Notes: generated from the sequence alone by a model not told the origin. 64,000 nt of DNA from Marinomonas balearica (GCF_004362145.1 NZ_SNXC01000010.1:248001-312000); one strand, 5' to 3'. Counted from the stretch's first letter, positions 18,133 to 27,644 are shown. Translations and numbers: made by a program.

Positions 18133-18216
18133 AAATGATGGCCTCCTTTCTAATGGTTCAAAGTCGTGGTGGATAAAAGCAGGTCATATTAGTAACATCA
18201 AACATCATGTATAAAA

Positions 18217-18233
18217 ATTAATGGTTTGTTAAT
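18217..18233. promoter_or_regulatory. LysR-type operator candidate
   Basis: The interrupted palindrome ATTAA-N7-TTAAT contains the T-N11-A arrangement of LysR boxes and lies in the divergent region between the exporter gene and its LysR neighbour. Confidence 0.5.
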
Positions 18234-18254
18234 CTAATAGTTAGGCTGAACTTA

Positions 18255-19163
18255 ATGTTAACCTCTCAAGACATCGAATTCTTCGTCGCGCTTTCTCAAA
18301 GTAAGTCATTAGCGGCCACCGCAAGAAAGCTAAATGTGACACCGCCCAGTGTGTCCCAGCGTTTGCAAGCACTGGAACAAAAGCTCAAGGTCAAGCTGGT
18401 CGAGCGCGGTTCTAGGGCAATTTCATTAACGCTGGAAGGGAATGTCTTGTTTGAGGAGGGCTTAGCTGTTTTAAAGCAGATTGAGCTACTAGAAAGTAAG
18501 GTCGCAGAAAAGAACCAAGCCATTTCTGGAAAAATCCGAGTGGTGGCGCCAGTTGGTTATGGTACTGAAAAAGTGTCGCCCTTGGTGGCGGAGTTTCACA
18601 AAATCCACCCATTGACTCATATTGAATTGATATTGTCTGATACGCCAAATTGGACTCAGGTTGACCCGCCAGACGTGGTGATCTATATCGGTCAATTAAA
18701 AGACTCTTCTCTTAATCGTATTCTTTTAGAAAAAAACCAACGTTTCCTGTTAGCGTCGCCCAATTATTTAAAAAATGCGGCTCCGATTAATACCCCTCAA
18801 GATTTGTTAAACCATGAGTGTCTTGTCATAAGAGAGAATGATGACGATGTCACGCTATGGAAGCTAACGCATAAAGAAACAGGAGAAACGACCAGTGTGC
18901 GGATCAGTCCTTCTTTGATGAGTAATGTGGGACCAGTGATAAAAAATTGGGCGGTTAATGGTTATGGCATTATGCAACGATCAGAATGGAATGTGTTAAA
19001 CGAAATGAAAGACAACAGGTTGCAAGTTGTGTTGCCGGAATACACCTTTCCCAGTGCAGATATCGTGGCGCTGGTCTCTTCTACCAGAGATAAGCGCCCT
19101 GCGAAGATCAACGCCTTTGTTGATTATTTGAAACAACATCTATCAAACAATTCGACTGATTAG
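18255..19163 (+). CDS. LysR-family transcriptional regulator
   Basis: The 302-residue protein has the winged helix-turn-helix at residues 1-60 (FVALSQSKSLAATARKLNVT, PPSVSQRLQALE) and a LysR substrate-binding domain from about 90. It is transcribed away from the TauE/SafE exporter gene, the standard arrangement of a LysR regulator and its target, with a T-N11-A palindrome at 18217-18233. The co-inducer is unknown. The ribosome-binding site is weak. Confidence 0.9.
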   Translation: MLTSQDIEFFVALSQSKSLAATARKLNVTPPSVSQRLQALEQKLKVKLVERGSRAISLTLEGNVLFEEGLAVLKQIELLESKVAEKNQAISGKIRVVAPVGYGTEKVSPLVAEFHKIHPLTHIELILSDTPNWTQVDPPDVVIYIGQLKDSSLNRILLEKNQRFLLASPNYLKNAAPINTPQDLLNHECLVIRENDDDVTLWKLTHKETGETTSVRISPSLMSNVGPVIKNWAVNGYGIMQRSEWNVLNEMKDNRLQVVLPEYTFPSADIVALVSSTRDKRPAKINAFVDYLKQHLSNNSTD

Positions 19164-19238
19164 ATTGAGCAGATTGAGCAGGTTTGTCGTTACTGGTCTG
19201 CGGTTAAAAGTCTGTGGTTAAAAGCCTGTCCTAAAAGA

Positions 19239-20375
19239 TCATTTCTCAAGGAAAAACTGAAACTCAGATTTTGCAATGGAGACCCCGTTGACGATGATCT
19301 CAATAGCGTGTTGGCCAGAGTAGTAGGTTCGTGTTGTCACCTGCTTAAACGGGTGGCGCTTGCTAACGTTAAGCGTTTCTCCTGCTTTAAGAATCACTTT
19401 CTTACCTTTGAATACTTTGGGTGACGTGACACCATTTTTCTTCTGATGATGAATAATATAATCGATCATCAAAGGCTGGTTTTCAGGCGTGTCGGATTCA
19501 AGGAGTAATTCAAATTCCAGATACTCGTTTAAGTAAACAGTTGGTGTTTTTACGTTGAACTGGGCTTTTTTAAGTTCTACCGGAAAGTAACCAAATACTT
19601 GTAACGCGGTTGGGTGGCTTTGTTTTAACAAGGTACGGCACGCATGGCGTATGAGTTTTACACGATTTTCGTCCGCATCGGCCATCCATTTTAGAGCCGT
19701 GTTTGCCGCAAGGTCTGGGTGATCTTTGGCAATGTCATTGAGATTATTTGCAACAGAGCGGCGCACGTATTCTTCGGGGTCGTCTTTTAATGTTTCGAGT
19801 AATTCTATGACAGGCTCAGGTTCCGCAATAAAGTCAGGCAATTGCATCGCCCAAGGAAGGCGAGGGCGAATGCCTTCGGAGACTAAGCGCCGAACATGGT
19901 AATTTTCGTCTGTTGTCCACTCTTTCAGAGTCGCGAGTGTCTTTGACTTATTGTCTGACAGTAGAAAATAGCGTATGCCGAATTCAGACGAAAATCGTTT
20001 CGTCATTTCTTTTAATAAGGTCATGGATAAATCATGGTGATCCTGTCCGTACAAGCCCACATAATCTGCCATTGGCATAATTGCCCAACCCACAATGCCG
20101 TCGTTATCTGGCGTTAACCCATAAATATCTTCTGTTTTATAGGGGCGTAAGCTAGCCAAAAGAATATCAGATGTTATTGTGAAATCGTCAGGTAAATAGC
20201 GAAACATTGCATCGGTGATGTGTTTCGAGCGCTCTTTTAGCTCTAAATCGGTGAGTCCATTCGTGGCGAAATCAACAAAACCGACTTGATCGAAACCTTC
20301 CCAAGCGGCTTGAAAATGTAGCGCCATTGATTGGATTACGTGAGGGTTAAACTTGTCTTTGAAAAGCTCGGGCAT
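19239..20375 (-). CDS. alkC: DNA alkylation repair protein, AlkC type
   Basis: This HEAT-repeat DNA glycosylase should remove alkylated bases such as 3-methyladenine. The 378 residues comprise HEAT-like helical repeats up to about 265, with the family-typical YHVRRLVSEGIRPRLPWA near residue 160 and the repeat EEYVRRSVANNLNDIAKDHP. A beta-rich C-terminal domain (about 270-378) corresponds to the Ig-like domain of AlkC proteins and separates this from the shorter AlkD group. It stands alone on the minus strand between plus-strand genes. Confidence 0.82.
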   Translation of the reverse strand: MPELFKDKFNPHVIQSMALHFQAAWEGFDQVGFVDFATNGLTDLELKERSKHITDAMFRYLPDDFTITSDILLASLRPYKTEDIYGLTPDNDGIVGWAIMPMADYVGLYGQDHHDLSMTLLKEMTKRFSSEFGIRYFLLSDNKSKTLATLKEWTTDENYHVRRLVSEGIRPRLPWAMQLPDFIAEPEPVIELLETLKDDPEEYVRRSVANNLNDIAKDHPDLAANTALKWMADADENRVKLIRHACRTLLKQSHPTALQVFGYFPVELKKAQFNVKTPTVYLNEYLEFELLLESDTPENQPLMIDYIIHHQKKNGVTSPKVFKGKKVILKAGETLNVSKRHPFKQVTTRTYYSGQHAIEIIVNGVSIAKSEFQFFLEK

Positions 20376-20612
20376 GAAACTGTTCCTTGTCTATTAGAAA
20401 TTTGGTAGGGATTATAGACGTATCTTATGTCAGATTCTGTCAGTAGGTTGGGAGGATTACTGGAGAATGCGAACTTTGTTCGCTGGCTAGCGACTTAAAG
20501 CCGTTGACCCCTTTAATGGGTTCAGGGAAAAAATCTAACGATCTATCTGCTCTCTTGTAGAGTCGACTGGAACGGCCTACGATAAAACGGAAATCAAAAA
20601 AGGAGAGTCACT

Positions 20613-20957
20613 GTGTCCGAATCTAATGCGATTGAAATCTCTGAAAAGTATCTTCAAGAGATGCTAGAAGCAGACGATACTGCTAATTTTTCACTTTATA
20701 CAAAACGGTATGAAGAAAAGTACCTAAAGAATTTTACCCCAGAGCAGTTTCACAGTGACATAAAAGGAATGCATGAAAGAAACGGTATGAACAAAGGGTA
20801 CGAATTTTTATCGTCTCTTCGTAAATTCAGCCACGATGGGCTGGATATCCATAGGACGGTTTGGAAAGGGGTGTATGAAAAACGAGATGCGGTTATTGAG
20901 TTGGGCGTTTACGAAAAAGACGAGGAGTGGTACGTCATTCTGTCTGCTGTATATTAG
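20613..20957 (+). CDS. Small conserved hypothetical protein
   Basis: A 114-residue soluble acidic protein starts at GTG with AAGGAGAG (20600-20607) as a good ribosome-binding site. The pattern (helical N-terminus with EKYLQEMLEADD, then TPEQFHSDIKGM, ending EEWYVILSAVY) recalls small NTF2-like or DUF4440-like proteins, but I do not recognise it firmly. No signal peptide or membrane segment. It ends 32 bases before a GNAT gene and may be co-transcribed with it. Confidence 0.65.
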   Translation: MSESNAIEISEKYLQEMLEADDTANFSLYTKRYEEKYLKNFTPEQFHSDIKGMHERNGMNKGYEFLSSLRKFSHDGLDIHRTVWKGVYEKRDAVIELGVYEKDEEWYVILSAVY

Positions 20958-20989
20958 TTCGTGACTTTGGACTGAGTAGGGTAGGAATA

Positions 20990-21412
20990 ATGGGATACGT
21001 AATTAGGCCAGCATTAGAATCGGACGCTCAAGGCATTAATGAGGTGTCTCAGTATCTTGGATATTCAGCACTTTCACATTCAGAATCTCTTTTAAAGCTG
21101 CAAGCCTTGCTAAGCTCACCTAACGATTGGGTTTACGTTGCGCAGTTAAACGATCGTGTTGTGGGTTGGTTGCACCTTTTTTATGCTCACAGGCTTGCGT
21201 CAGAGAGCTTTTATGAAATTGGTGGCCTTGTCGTATCGGAGGGTTTTCGTGGTCAAGGTATTGGTCGTGCGCTTGTCGAATATGCTCTAGATAAGAAGGA
21301 AGGGAAATTTCGCGTGCGCTGCAACGAACTTCGTACTGGCTCACACCAATTCTACGAATCGATAGGATTCAGTTCGAATAAGAACCAACGTGTATTTCAA
21401 ATCTCTTCGTAA
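20990..21412 (+). CDS. GNAT family N-acetyltransferase
   Basis: The cytoplasmic enzyme (140 residues) has the GNAT acetyl-CoA loop FRGQGIGRALVEYAL (R/Q-x-x-G-x-G/A type) preceded by the beta-4 strand EIGGLVVSEG and followed by GSHQFYESIGF, as in YhhY/PhnO-like acetyltransferases. The ATG at 20990 is chosen over an upstream in-frame ATG at 20927 because the fold begins MGYVIRPALESD and an AGG-containing site precedes it, and the upstream one lies inside the previous gene. The acetyl acceptor is unknown. Confidence 0.85.
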   Translation: MGYVIRPALESDAQGINEVSQYLGYSALSHSESLLKLQALLSSPNDWVYVAQLNDRVVGWLHLFYAHRLASESFYEIGGLVVSEGFRGQGIGRALVEYALDKKEGKFRVRCNELRTGSHQFYESIGFSSNKNQRVFQISS

Positions 21413-21484
21413 CACGTTTTCGCGTTTATTTTGGAGAGTCTGTGTTGTCTCGCCTATATTTTCTACACGCACCTCGTACGCCAC

Positions 21485-21536
21485 GCGCTTTTCTATCAAG
21501 TAAGTTGCGCTTTTCTATCAAGTAAGTAGCGCTTTT
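21485..21536. repeat. 22-bp tandem repeat, about 2.4 copies
   Basis: The unit GCGCTTTTCTATCAAGTAAG plus two bases occurs at 21485-21506 and 21507-21528, and a partial third copy runs to 21536. It lies in the region upstream of ylqF. Confidence 0.8.
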
Positions 21537-21585
21537 ATGATAGACTCCCCCGCCGCCAAGCAATGAATAAGTAAGAGGTGACGCT

Positions 21586-22563
21586 GTGAGTGTTCAATGG
21601 TTCCCTGGGCATATGAATAAAGCCCGTCGGGAGATCGAAAATGTCATGCCCCAAGTGGATGTTGTTATCGAAGTGCTGGATGCTCGAATTCCAGATGCGA
21701 GTCAGAATCCAATGTTGACCACCTTGCGTGGTAATGTCCCTGTATTGCGCCTTCTTAACAAAAAAGATTTGGCGGATAAAAAGCGTTTAACGCTTTGGTT
21801 AGATCATTGGAAAGACAGTGATAGCGTTGTCGCCCACCCATTTTCTACGCAAGATAAGTCTGATGTGACTAAGATTAACCAATGGGTTCGTCAAATGGTT
21901 CCACATCGTGGCACAGCCGAAAAACCAATTCGTGCCATGATTGCAGGGATTCCAAACGTCGGGAAATCAAGTTTAATGAATGCTTTGCTTGGGAAACGCG
22001 TCGCGAAAGTAGGGAATGAACCTGCCGTGACCAAAGCGCAGCAAAAGCTTAAAGTGACGAATGGTTTTCAAGTATTAGATACTCCGGGAATTCTTTGGCC
22101 CAAAATCGAAAACCCCGATGCAAGCTATCGTTTAGCAGTGACTGGAGCTGTGCGAGACACAGCTATAGATTATGAAGAAGTCGCATTGGCAGGGTTATCG
22201 TTCTTCATCAACGATTACAATGATGAGTTAGTTAAGCGTTATAAGCTGAAAAATGCGCCAAAAGATCCAAGTGATACATTGAATATTATTGGTTCGAAGC
22301 GTGGTGCATTACGAGCTGGCGGTGTGATTGATGTTCATAAAGCGGCAGAAGTGTTCTTAGCGGATGTTCGCAGTGGCGCGATTGGCCCTTATGTGATGGA
22401 AACACCGGATATGGTTGAGCAAGAGTGGCTAAAAGTCGAAGAGGTGAAAGCGAAGAAAGAAGCCGAGCGTCAAGCGAGATTAGCGGCTGCTGTGCCACAG
22501 CGTCAACAAGCCCAAAACAAAGCTCGTCAAGACAAGCGCTCAGACAAGCCTGAGGCTGAATAG
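21586..22563 (+). CDS. ylqF: Ribosome assembly GTPase YlqF/RbgA
   Basis: A circularly permuted GTPase (325 residues) that acts in large-subunit maturation. The motif order is G4 (NKKD, near residue 60) before G1 (GIPNVGKSS, near 127) and G3 (DTPG, near 165), diagnostic of the YlqF/YawG family. The N-terminal QWFPGHMNKARREI is the classic YlqF opening. The tail (residues 290-325) is rich in Lys, Arg and Gln, typical for RNA contact. The start is GTG with AGAGGTGA upstream. A gammaproteobacterial member; role in the cell inferred from Bacillus RbgA. Confidence 0.92.
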   Translation: MSVQWFPGHMNKARREIENVMPQVDVVIEVLDARIPDASQNPMLTTLRGNVPVLRLLNKKDLADKKRLTLWLDHWKDSDSVVAHPFSTQDKSDVTKINQWVRQMVPHRGTAEKPIRAMIAGIPNVGKSSLMNALLGKRVAKVGNEPAVTKAQQKLKVTNGFQVLDTPGILWPKIENPDASYRLAVTGAVRDTAIDYEEVALAGLSFFINDYNDELVKRYKLKNAPKDPSDTLNIIGSKRGALRAGGVIDVHKAAEVFLADVRSGAIGPYVMETPDMVEQEWLKVEEVKAKKEAERQARLAAAVPQRQQAQNKARQDKRSDKPEAE

Positions 22564-22650
22564 AAGTACAAAGAATACCTAGGCTTACTTACGTCTGTTA
22601 GCCTGACAATTTTAGAAAGAAAACACGCAAGAAAAACGAGGTTAATCACA

Positions 22651-23031
22651 GTGGATTACGAAATCGCCTTTGATCAAGAAAGTAACGCTTACCGAGTATT
22701 CACCGATGTGGAGTTTACAGCGATCGCAGAATGGATAAGCGACTATTTAAATGAGAAGGAAACGGTGCAACGAGTGCTACAGGCGGTTAACCTCGCAGAA
22801 GCAGAAGGCGAGGAAACTCTTTTTAAGCACGGAAACTTTGATATCGTAATTTCCAAAGAGGGCGCTGCCGTAAGTCGTCGTGTCGATATGTCGCAAATGG
22901 AAGACGAAATTAAAGCGATGTTTGATACACAAAACAGCTTTTACCAAGCTTCCAATGATGGCATTCAGGCTGAGTGTGGATTGGATGATCTTATTGATAT
23001 GGTTGAAAATTGGTACGAAATCCTACAATAA
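22651..23031 (+). CDS. yacL: UPF0231 family protein YacL
   Basis: The 126-residue soluble acidic protein has the YacL opening MDYEI and the characteristic end ECGLDDLIDMVENWYEIL, matching E. coli YacL in length and pattern. Function is unknown in the family. It starts at GTG. It is 87 bases downstream of ylqF and on the same strand. Confidence 0.8.
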   Translation: MDYEIAFDQESNAYRVFTDVEFTAIAEWISDYLNEKETVQRVLQAVNLAEAEGEETLFKHGNFDIVISKEGAAVSRRVDMSQMEDEIKAMFDTQNSFYQASNDGIQAECGLDDLIDMVENWYEILQ

Positions 23032-23190
23032 GTTGTTAGTCTGCATCGCAAGGTTTAAACTAGCCTACATTGCACACTGAGTGATTCAGTAGAAGTTTAA
23101 GCAGTGAACAAAGTTAGCTGTTGATTTAGCTAGTAGTTAATTAGCTCGCGATTTATTTTGTTAGTCGTTACACCTCTTAAGGGAGCCAGC

Positions 23191-23775
23191 ATGCTCATCG
23201 AATTGGAAAAAGCCCGCACTCGAAAAAATGTCGTACGAATTTTTCGAGAAGATTTAGATGGCCCAGATAACTGGACAGACGGATTTGTAGTAGATGCAAA
23301 TGAAGAAATGGTGTTGCTTCAATTGGTTGATGATGGCGTTCACCTAAATGGCTACCAAATATTGTTTTTGGAAGACATTAGCGATTTTGTGCATCCCGCT
23401 CCTTTTAATGATTTTCAAAAGCGTGTTCTTGAACTGCGTGATGAAGAGATAGAAGATCCTGAAGTGGATCTTGATGATCTTGCCGTTCTTCTGGTCGATA
23501 TCAGTGAAGAATTCGGTTTGGTTACGCTTCACCGAGAAGAAGTCGAAGCAGACAGTTGTGAAATCGGCCGCGTGATACGCGCCGATGCAGTGAGTTTTGA
23601 GCTTGAAGAAATCGGTTCCGATGCTCGCTGGTTCGATGAAACATTTGAATACGATTTGTATGATATTACTCGAATTGAATTCGGCAGCTCCTATGAGGAA
23701 GCTTTGATCCTAGCTAACGATGACATGGGTGAAGATTCATACGAGTTGGCGGACGAATACGAAGAAAGCGTGTAA
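23191..23775 (+). CDS. Acidic conserved hypothetical protein
   Basis: A 194-residue cytoplasmic protein with many Asp and Glu residues (for example LRDEEIEDPEVDLDDLAVLL). It appears to hold two similar beta-rich halves: FVVDANEEMVLLQLVDDG with FLEDISDFVHP, and VIRADAVSFELEEIG with DLYDITRIEFG. Both look like a small barrel of the type that ends in a D-[IL]-[ST] strand, so an internal duplication is likely. The start at 23191 is preferred because TAAGGGA (23178-23184) precedes it; an in-frame ATG-less extension to 23158 lacks one. I do not recognise a family. Confidence 0.7.
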   Translation: MLIELEKARTRKNVVRIFREDLDGPDNWTDGFVVDANEEMVLLQLVDDGVHLNGYQILFLEDISDFVHPAPFNDFQKRVLELRDEEIEDPEVDLDDLAVLLVDISEEFGLVTLHREEVEADSCEIGRVIRADAVSFELEEIGSDARWFDETFEYDLYDITRIEFGSSYEEALILANDDMGEDSYELADEYEESV

Positions 23776-23945
23776 GGACGTCTCGCTTACTGCTAGCTTC
23801 CTACTTAGAAAACTCGAAAGACGCCGTTCAAAGTAATTCGCGTGTTACAGACTCTGTGGCATGTTGGGTTTTTCTTTGAGCGGCGTTTTTTCGGTTTATA
23901 GTAGGTGCTAAATCGGTATGGAAGCAGTTTTCTGATTATTGATAT

Positions 23946-26303
23946 ATGGCAATTATGTCTCGACGAATATCCCTTGTTTTTATTATTTTGTTGTTAACGG
24001 GGTGCGCAGTCTATGCAACCCAGAAAATGGATCAAATGTATGGTCTACCTTCCTTAGAAAATAGAGAGCAGGCTGTAACAGCAGACGAACAAGCGTTCTT
24101 TAATGGTGAAGTAAAGCCTATTTTAGATCGTCGATGTGTGTCCTGCCATGCTTGTTACGACTCTCCGTGCCAACTCAAACTTACATCGAAAGCAGGGATA
24201 GAGCGAGGTCTTTCGAAAGATCTCGTTTACGATGGCACCCGTTTATTGGCTTCGTCACCTACTCGGTTGTATATGGACGGCCATTCGCTTGAGGAGTGGC
24301 GTCAAAAGGGGTTTAACCCCGTTTTAAATGAACGTGCGCAAAGCCCAAGTGGTAACCTTAACGGCAGTGTGTTGTTTCGGGCGCTGACGCTCAAGAGAGA
24401 ACAGGGCGGTGAAACCCAAGACGTACTGGGCGATGAATACGATTTCTCACTTTCGCGAGAGCAACAATGTCCATCGATTGAAGAGTACAGCGAATTTGAG
24501 AAAACACACCCTCACTGGGGAATGCCGTATGGCTTACCTGCTTTAACAACGGATGAGCATAAGACAATCACACGCTGGCTTGTAAATGGAGGAATGATTC
24601 CTTCTGCTGCACCATTATCCAACGAGCTAACTGAACAGGTTAGCGTTTGGGAAGCTCGCTTTAACCGTGACGACCTTAAGCATCGTTTAGTTTCCCGTTA
24701 TATTTACGAACACATTTATCTTTACAGCTTATATTTGGATGACAGTGATGCACGTTTTCGTATGGTTCGTTCAAAAACACCGCCCGGCGAGCCTGTAAAA
24801 ATCATTGCGACACGTCGCCCTTATGACGATCCTCAAGTCGCTCGTGTTTATTATCGTTTAATCCCAGAGCTTGAAACCAAAGTTCAGAAAAATCACATTC
24901 CGCTTTCTTTGACAGAAGCACGTTATGCTAAGTGGATGAGTTACCTATACACGCCTGAGTACAAGGTTGATTCGTTACCGAGTTATGATTACGAGGTAGC
25001 AACGAACCCCTTTAAAGCATTTGGCGTTATTCCAAGTTATGGGCGTTATCGATTCCTGCTTGAACATGCACAAAATACGATTATGGCGTTTATCAAAGGG
25101 CCTGTTTGTCGTGGGCAAGTTGCAGTTAACGTGATAAATGAACAGTTCTGGGTTTATTTTATGAACCCAGATGTGGATTACCGCAATCAAATGTCGATCT
25201 TTTTAAATGGTCAGGCTCAGCATTTAGACATGCCCGCTGAATTAAGCAGTAACGCGCTGCCGATCAGTTCATGGATATCGTATTCTGAGAAGCAAAAAGA
25301 CTATTTGTCAGCCAAGGCTCGGTTAATTGAAAAAGCGACTGAAAAAGGGTTGTCCGTCGATACGTCGTTAATTTGGGATGGTGATCACGTCAATCAAAAT
25401 GCTGCGTTAACCGTATTTCGTCATTTTGATAATGCGACGGTCGTAAAAGGTTTGGTAGGTGAAACACCGAAAACGGCGTGGGTGATTGATTACCCTTTAC
25501 TGGAGCGTATTCACTACTTGCTGGTGGCAGGCTTTGATGTCTATGGCAACGTTGGGCATCAACTGGTGACTCGTCTGTATATGGATTTTCTACGAATGGA
25601 AGGGGAAATGAATTTTCTATTGTTTCTTCCAAAAGACGAGAGAAACCGTTTACGCCAATATTGGTATCGTCAGGCGAACCAAACCATTAAAGATTATATC
25701 TTCGACGATTTTATCAATGTCGATGTTCCCACTAATATCTCATATGGAACAGGCTCACATAAACTTGAGCTTATGGAAAAGCTGAAAAAGCGCTTAAAAC
25801 CCGTATTAAATCGACGTTTCGAACTCACCAATCTTGCATTGAACACCGATGCCATTACGTCATTGCATAAACTCGCTTTGGTTAGGGGAAATGGCGTAAG
25901 GTTTTTACCCGAAGTCTCTGTTGTATTGATTACCGATGAACTGGGCAAGCCTAAAGATGTAATGAGTGTTATTCACAACCGTGCGCATTTTAATATTTCA
26001 AGTTTGTTGGACGAAGAGGATTCACTGGCGCCAGAAGAAGACACAGTAACGATTGTGAAAGGCGTGTTAGGGGATTATCCGAACGTTTTTATGAAAGTGT
26101 CTCAAAACGATATCGTAAAATGGTCTGAGAAGATTACGACGATGGAAGCTAAGCGAGATTATGTTGAATTGCTAAATCAGTACGGTGTTCGACGCACTAG
26201 TTCGGAGTTTTGGCAAGTAAGCGACACGATTGCAGAGTTAAACGAACAGGCGCGTCCTATCGAAAGCGGCATCCTTGATTACAATCGATTAGAGAATCGT
26301 TAA
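23946..26303 (+). CDS. cti: Fatty acid cis-trans isomerase Cti
   Basis: Cti is a periplasmic c-type-heme enzyme that converts cis to trans unsaturated acyl chains in membrane phospholipids, rigidifying the membrane under solvent or heat stress. The 785-residue product has an N-terminal lipoprotein-like signal ending LLTGCA and a haem-binding CVSCH at about residues 60-64, followed by CYDSPCQLKL, the usual Cti context. Length and the C-terminal FWQVSDTIAELN agree with Pseudomonas-type Cti. It is monocistronic with its own terminator (26333-26371). Confidence 0.92.
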   Translation: MAIMSRRISLVFIILLLTGCAVYATQKMDQMYGLPSLENREQAVTADEQAFFNGEVKPILDRRCVSCHACYDSPCQLKLTSKAGIERGLSKDLVYDGTRLLASSPTRLYMDGHSLEEWRQKGFNPVLNERAQSPSGNLNGSVLFRALTLKREQGGETQDVLGDEYDFSLSREQQCPSIEEYSEFEKTHPHWGMPYGLPALTTDEHKTITRWLVNGGMIPSAAPLSNELTEQVSVWEARFNRDDLKHRLVSRYIYEHIYLYSLYLDDSDARFRMVRSKTPPGEPVKIIATRRPYDDPQVARVYYRLIPELETKVQKNHIPLSLTEARYAKWMSYLYTPEYKVDSLPSYDYEVATNPFKAFGVIPSYGRYRFLLEHAQNTIMAFIKGPVCRGQVAVNVINEQFWVYFMNPDVDYRNQMSIFLNGQAQHLDMPAELSSNALPISSWISYSEKQKDYLSAKARLIEKATEKGLSVDTSLIWDGDHVNQNAALTVFRHFDNATVVKGLVGETPKTAWVIDYPLLERIHYLLVAGFDVYGNVGHQLVTRLYMDFLRMEGEMNFLLFLPKDERNRLRQYWYRQANQTIKDYIFDDFINVDVPTNISYGTGSHKLELMEKLKKRLKPVLNRRFELTNLALNTDAITSLHKLALVRGNGVRFLPEVSVVLITDELGKPKDVMSVIHNRAHFNISSLLDEEDSLAPEEDTVTIVKGVLGDYPNVFMKVSQNDIVKWSEKITTMEAKRDYVELLNQYGVRRTSSEFWQVSDTIAELNEQARPIESGILDYNRLENR

Positions 26304-26332
26304 ATCAAGGAGTAGCGATTTTTGTTAATGAG

Positions 26333-26371
26333 AAAAAGCAGTTCATTGTTGAGAACATCGAACTGCTTTTT
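26333..26371. terminator. Terminator of cti
   Basis: A perfect 12-bp stem AAAAAGCAGTTC (26333-26344) / GAACTGCTTTTT (26360-26371) begins 30 bases after the cti stop. A and T runs on each side would let it work in both directions. Confidence 0.85.
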
Positions 26372-26587
26372 GTACTTACTTGCTGTGCTCTTATTGCCCA
26401 CCTTCCAACTTTTCTTCATTGCTCTGATCTTCATTTCTAGTCCTTTATTTCTATTACAATTTTGGGGTTCAGTACTCTTTCTTGGCGCTGCGTATTGAAA
26501 GTTTCTATTTCACTGCATACTTTCTAGTTGAGAGTATTACTTCCTGCCCTGATAATAAAATCTAAACATTCAACATTAGGCTTTTAG

Positions 26588-27589
26588 ATGGTTACTTACT
26601 CAATTTTGGACTTAGCGCCAATTGGTGTGGGTCGTTCAACTCACGAGTCCCTCAAAGAATGTGCTCACGTCGCAATGACTGCTGAGACGTCAGGGTTCGA
26701 GCGTTATTGGTTGGCGGAGCATCATGGAATGAAGGCAGTAGGCAGTTCAGCGACGTCTGTATTGCTTTCTTACGTTGGGGCCAAAACCGAAACGATTCGT
26801 CTTGGTTCAGGCGGCGTTATGTTACCGAACCATTCGCCACTGGTGATAGCAGAGCAATTTGGAACATTGGCTGAGTTGTATCCACACCGTGTTGAAGTGG
26901 GAGTTGGCCGCGCTCCCGGAACGGATATGAAAACGGCACAAGCGTTGCGCCGCAATTTAAGTGACAGTGTTGATTCGTATCCGCAAGATATTAAAGCATT
27001 GCAGTCGTATTTCAATGACGGACATAATGGGATTCAAGCAACCCCTGGACATCAAACTCACCTTCCTATTTGGATGTTAGGTTCGAGTCTTTACAGTGCT
27101 CAGTTAGCTGCGGAACTTGGGCTGCCATTTGCCTTTGCATCACACTTCGCTCCTGACTATTTGATTCAAGCATTGACGATTTATCGCCGCTTGTTCAAAC
27201 CCAGCGAACAATTGGAGAGGCCTTATGTCATGGTAGGCGTGATGGCAGCGGTAGCCGAGACAGAAGAGCAGGCTGATTTTTTGATGACGTCGTCTCAGCA
27301 GCAATTTTTAAATCTTCGCCGTGGAATAAGTGCCCCGTTCCCTGAGTCAGTCAGAAGTATGGAAGGTGTGTGGACGCCTTCGGAAAAACGCATGGTCGAA
27401 CACACATTACAATACAGTTTATCCGGCACTAAAGATTCGGTTCGTTTTAAACTTGAACGCTTTCTCGAAGTGACGAAAGCGGATGAAATTATAGCGTCAT
27501 TTCCAATTCATAATTCGGATGCAAGACTCGAAGCAATTCGAGGATTCGCGGTTGCTGCGGGCAGCCATTCAAGCAACGACACTTTGTGA
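26588..27589 (+). CDS. Luciferase-like flavin-dependent oxidoreductase (YhbW/MsnO8 type)
   Basis: The 333-residue protein has the TIM-barrel pattern of LLM flavin monooxygenases: SILDLAPIGVG at the start, RYWLAEHHGMKAVGSSA at about 38-55, the FMN-proximal LGSGGVMLPNHSPLVIAEQF at about 77-96 and VEVGVGRAPGTD at 105-116. This set matches the LLM class of the MsnO8/YhbW group. Substrate unknown. It stands alone 284 bases after cti. Confidence 0.88.
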   Translation: MVTYSILDLAPIGVGRSTHESLKECAHVAMTAETSGFERYWLAEHHGMKAVGSSATSVLLSYVGAKTETIRLGSGGVMLPNHSPLVIAEQFGTLAELYPHRVEVGVGRAPGTDMKTAQALRRNLSDSVDSYPQDIKALQSYFNDGHNGIQATPGHQTHLPIWMLGSSLYSAQLAAELGLPFAFASHFAPDYLIQALTIYRRLFKPSEQLERPYVMVGVMAAVAETEEQADFLMTSSQQQFLNLRRGISAPFPESVRSMEGVWTPSEKRMVEHTLQYSLSGTKDSVRFKLERFLEVTKADEIIASFPIHNSDARLEAIRGFAVAAGSHSSNDTL

Positions 27590-27644
27590 TTTTTTTGCTT
27601 TAGATTCACTACTATACTATATCTTTCTTCAGAGGGGATTGGCG

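Noticed and set aside
20484..20535. Possible third, degenerate copy of the REP-like element
   Set aside because: Only short patches (CGCTGGCT, AAGCCGTT, GGGTTCAGGGA) resemble it and the palindrome is not kept; resemblance is too weak to list.
21485..21536. CRISPR-like array
   Set aside because: Units are contiguous tandem repeats without spacers, and no cas genes are present. No other CRISPR pattern was seen in the window.
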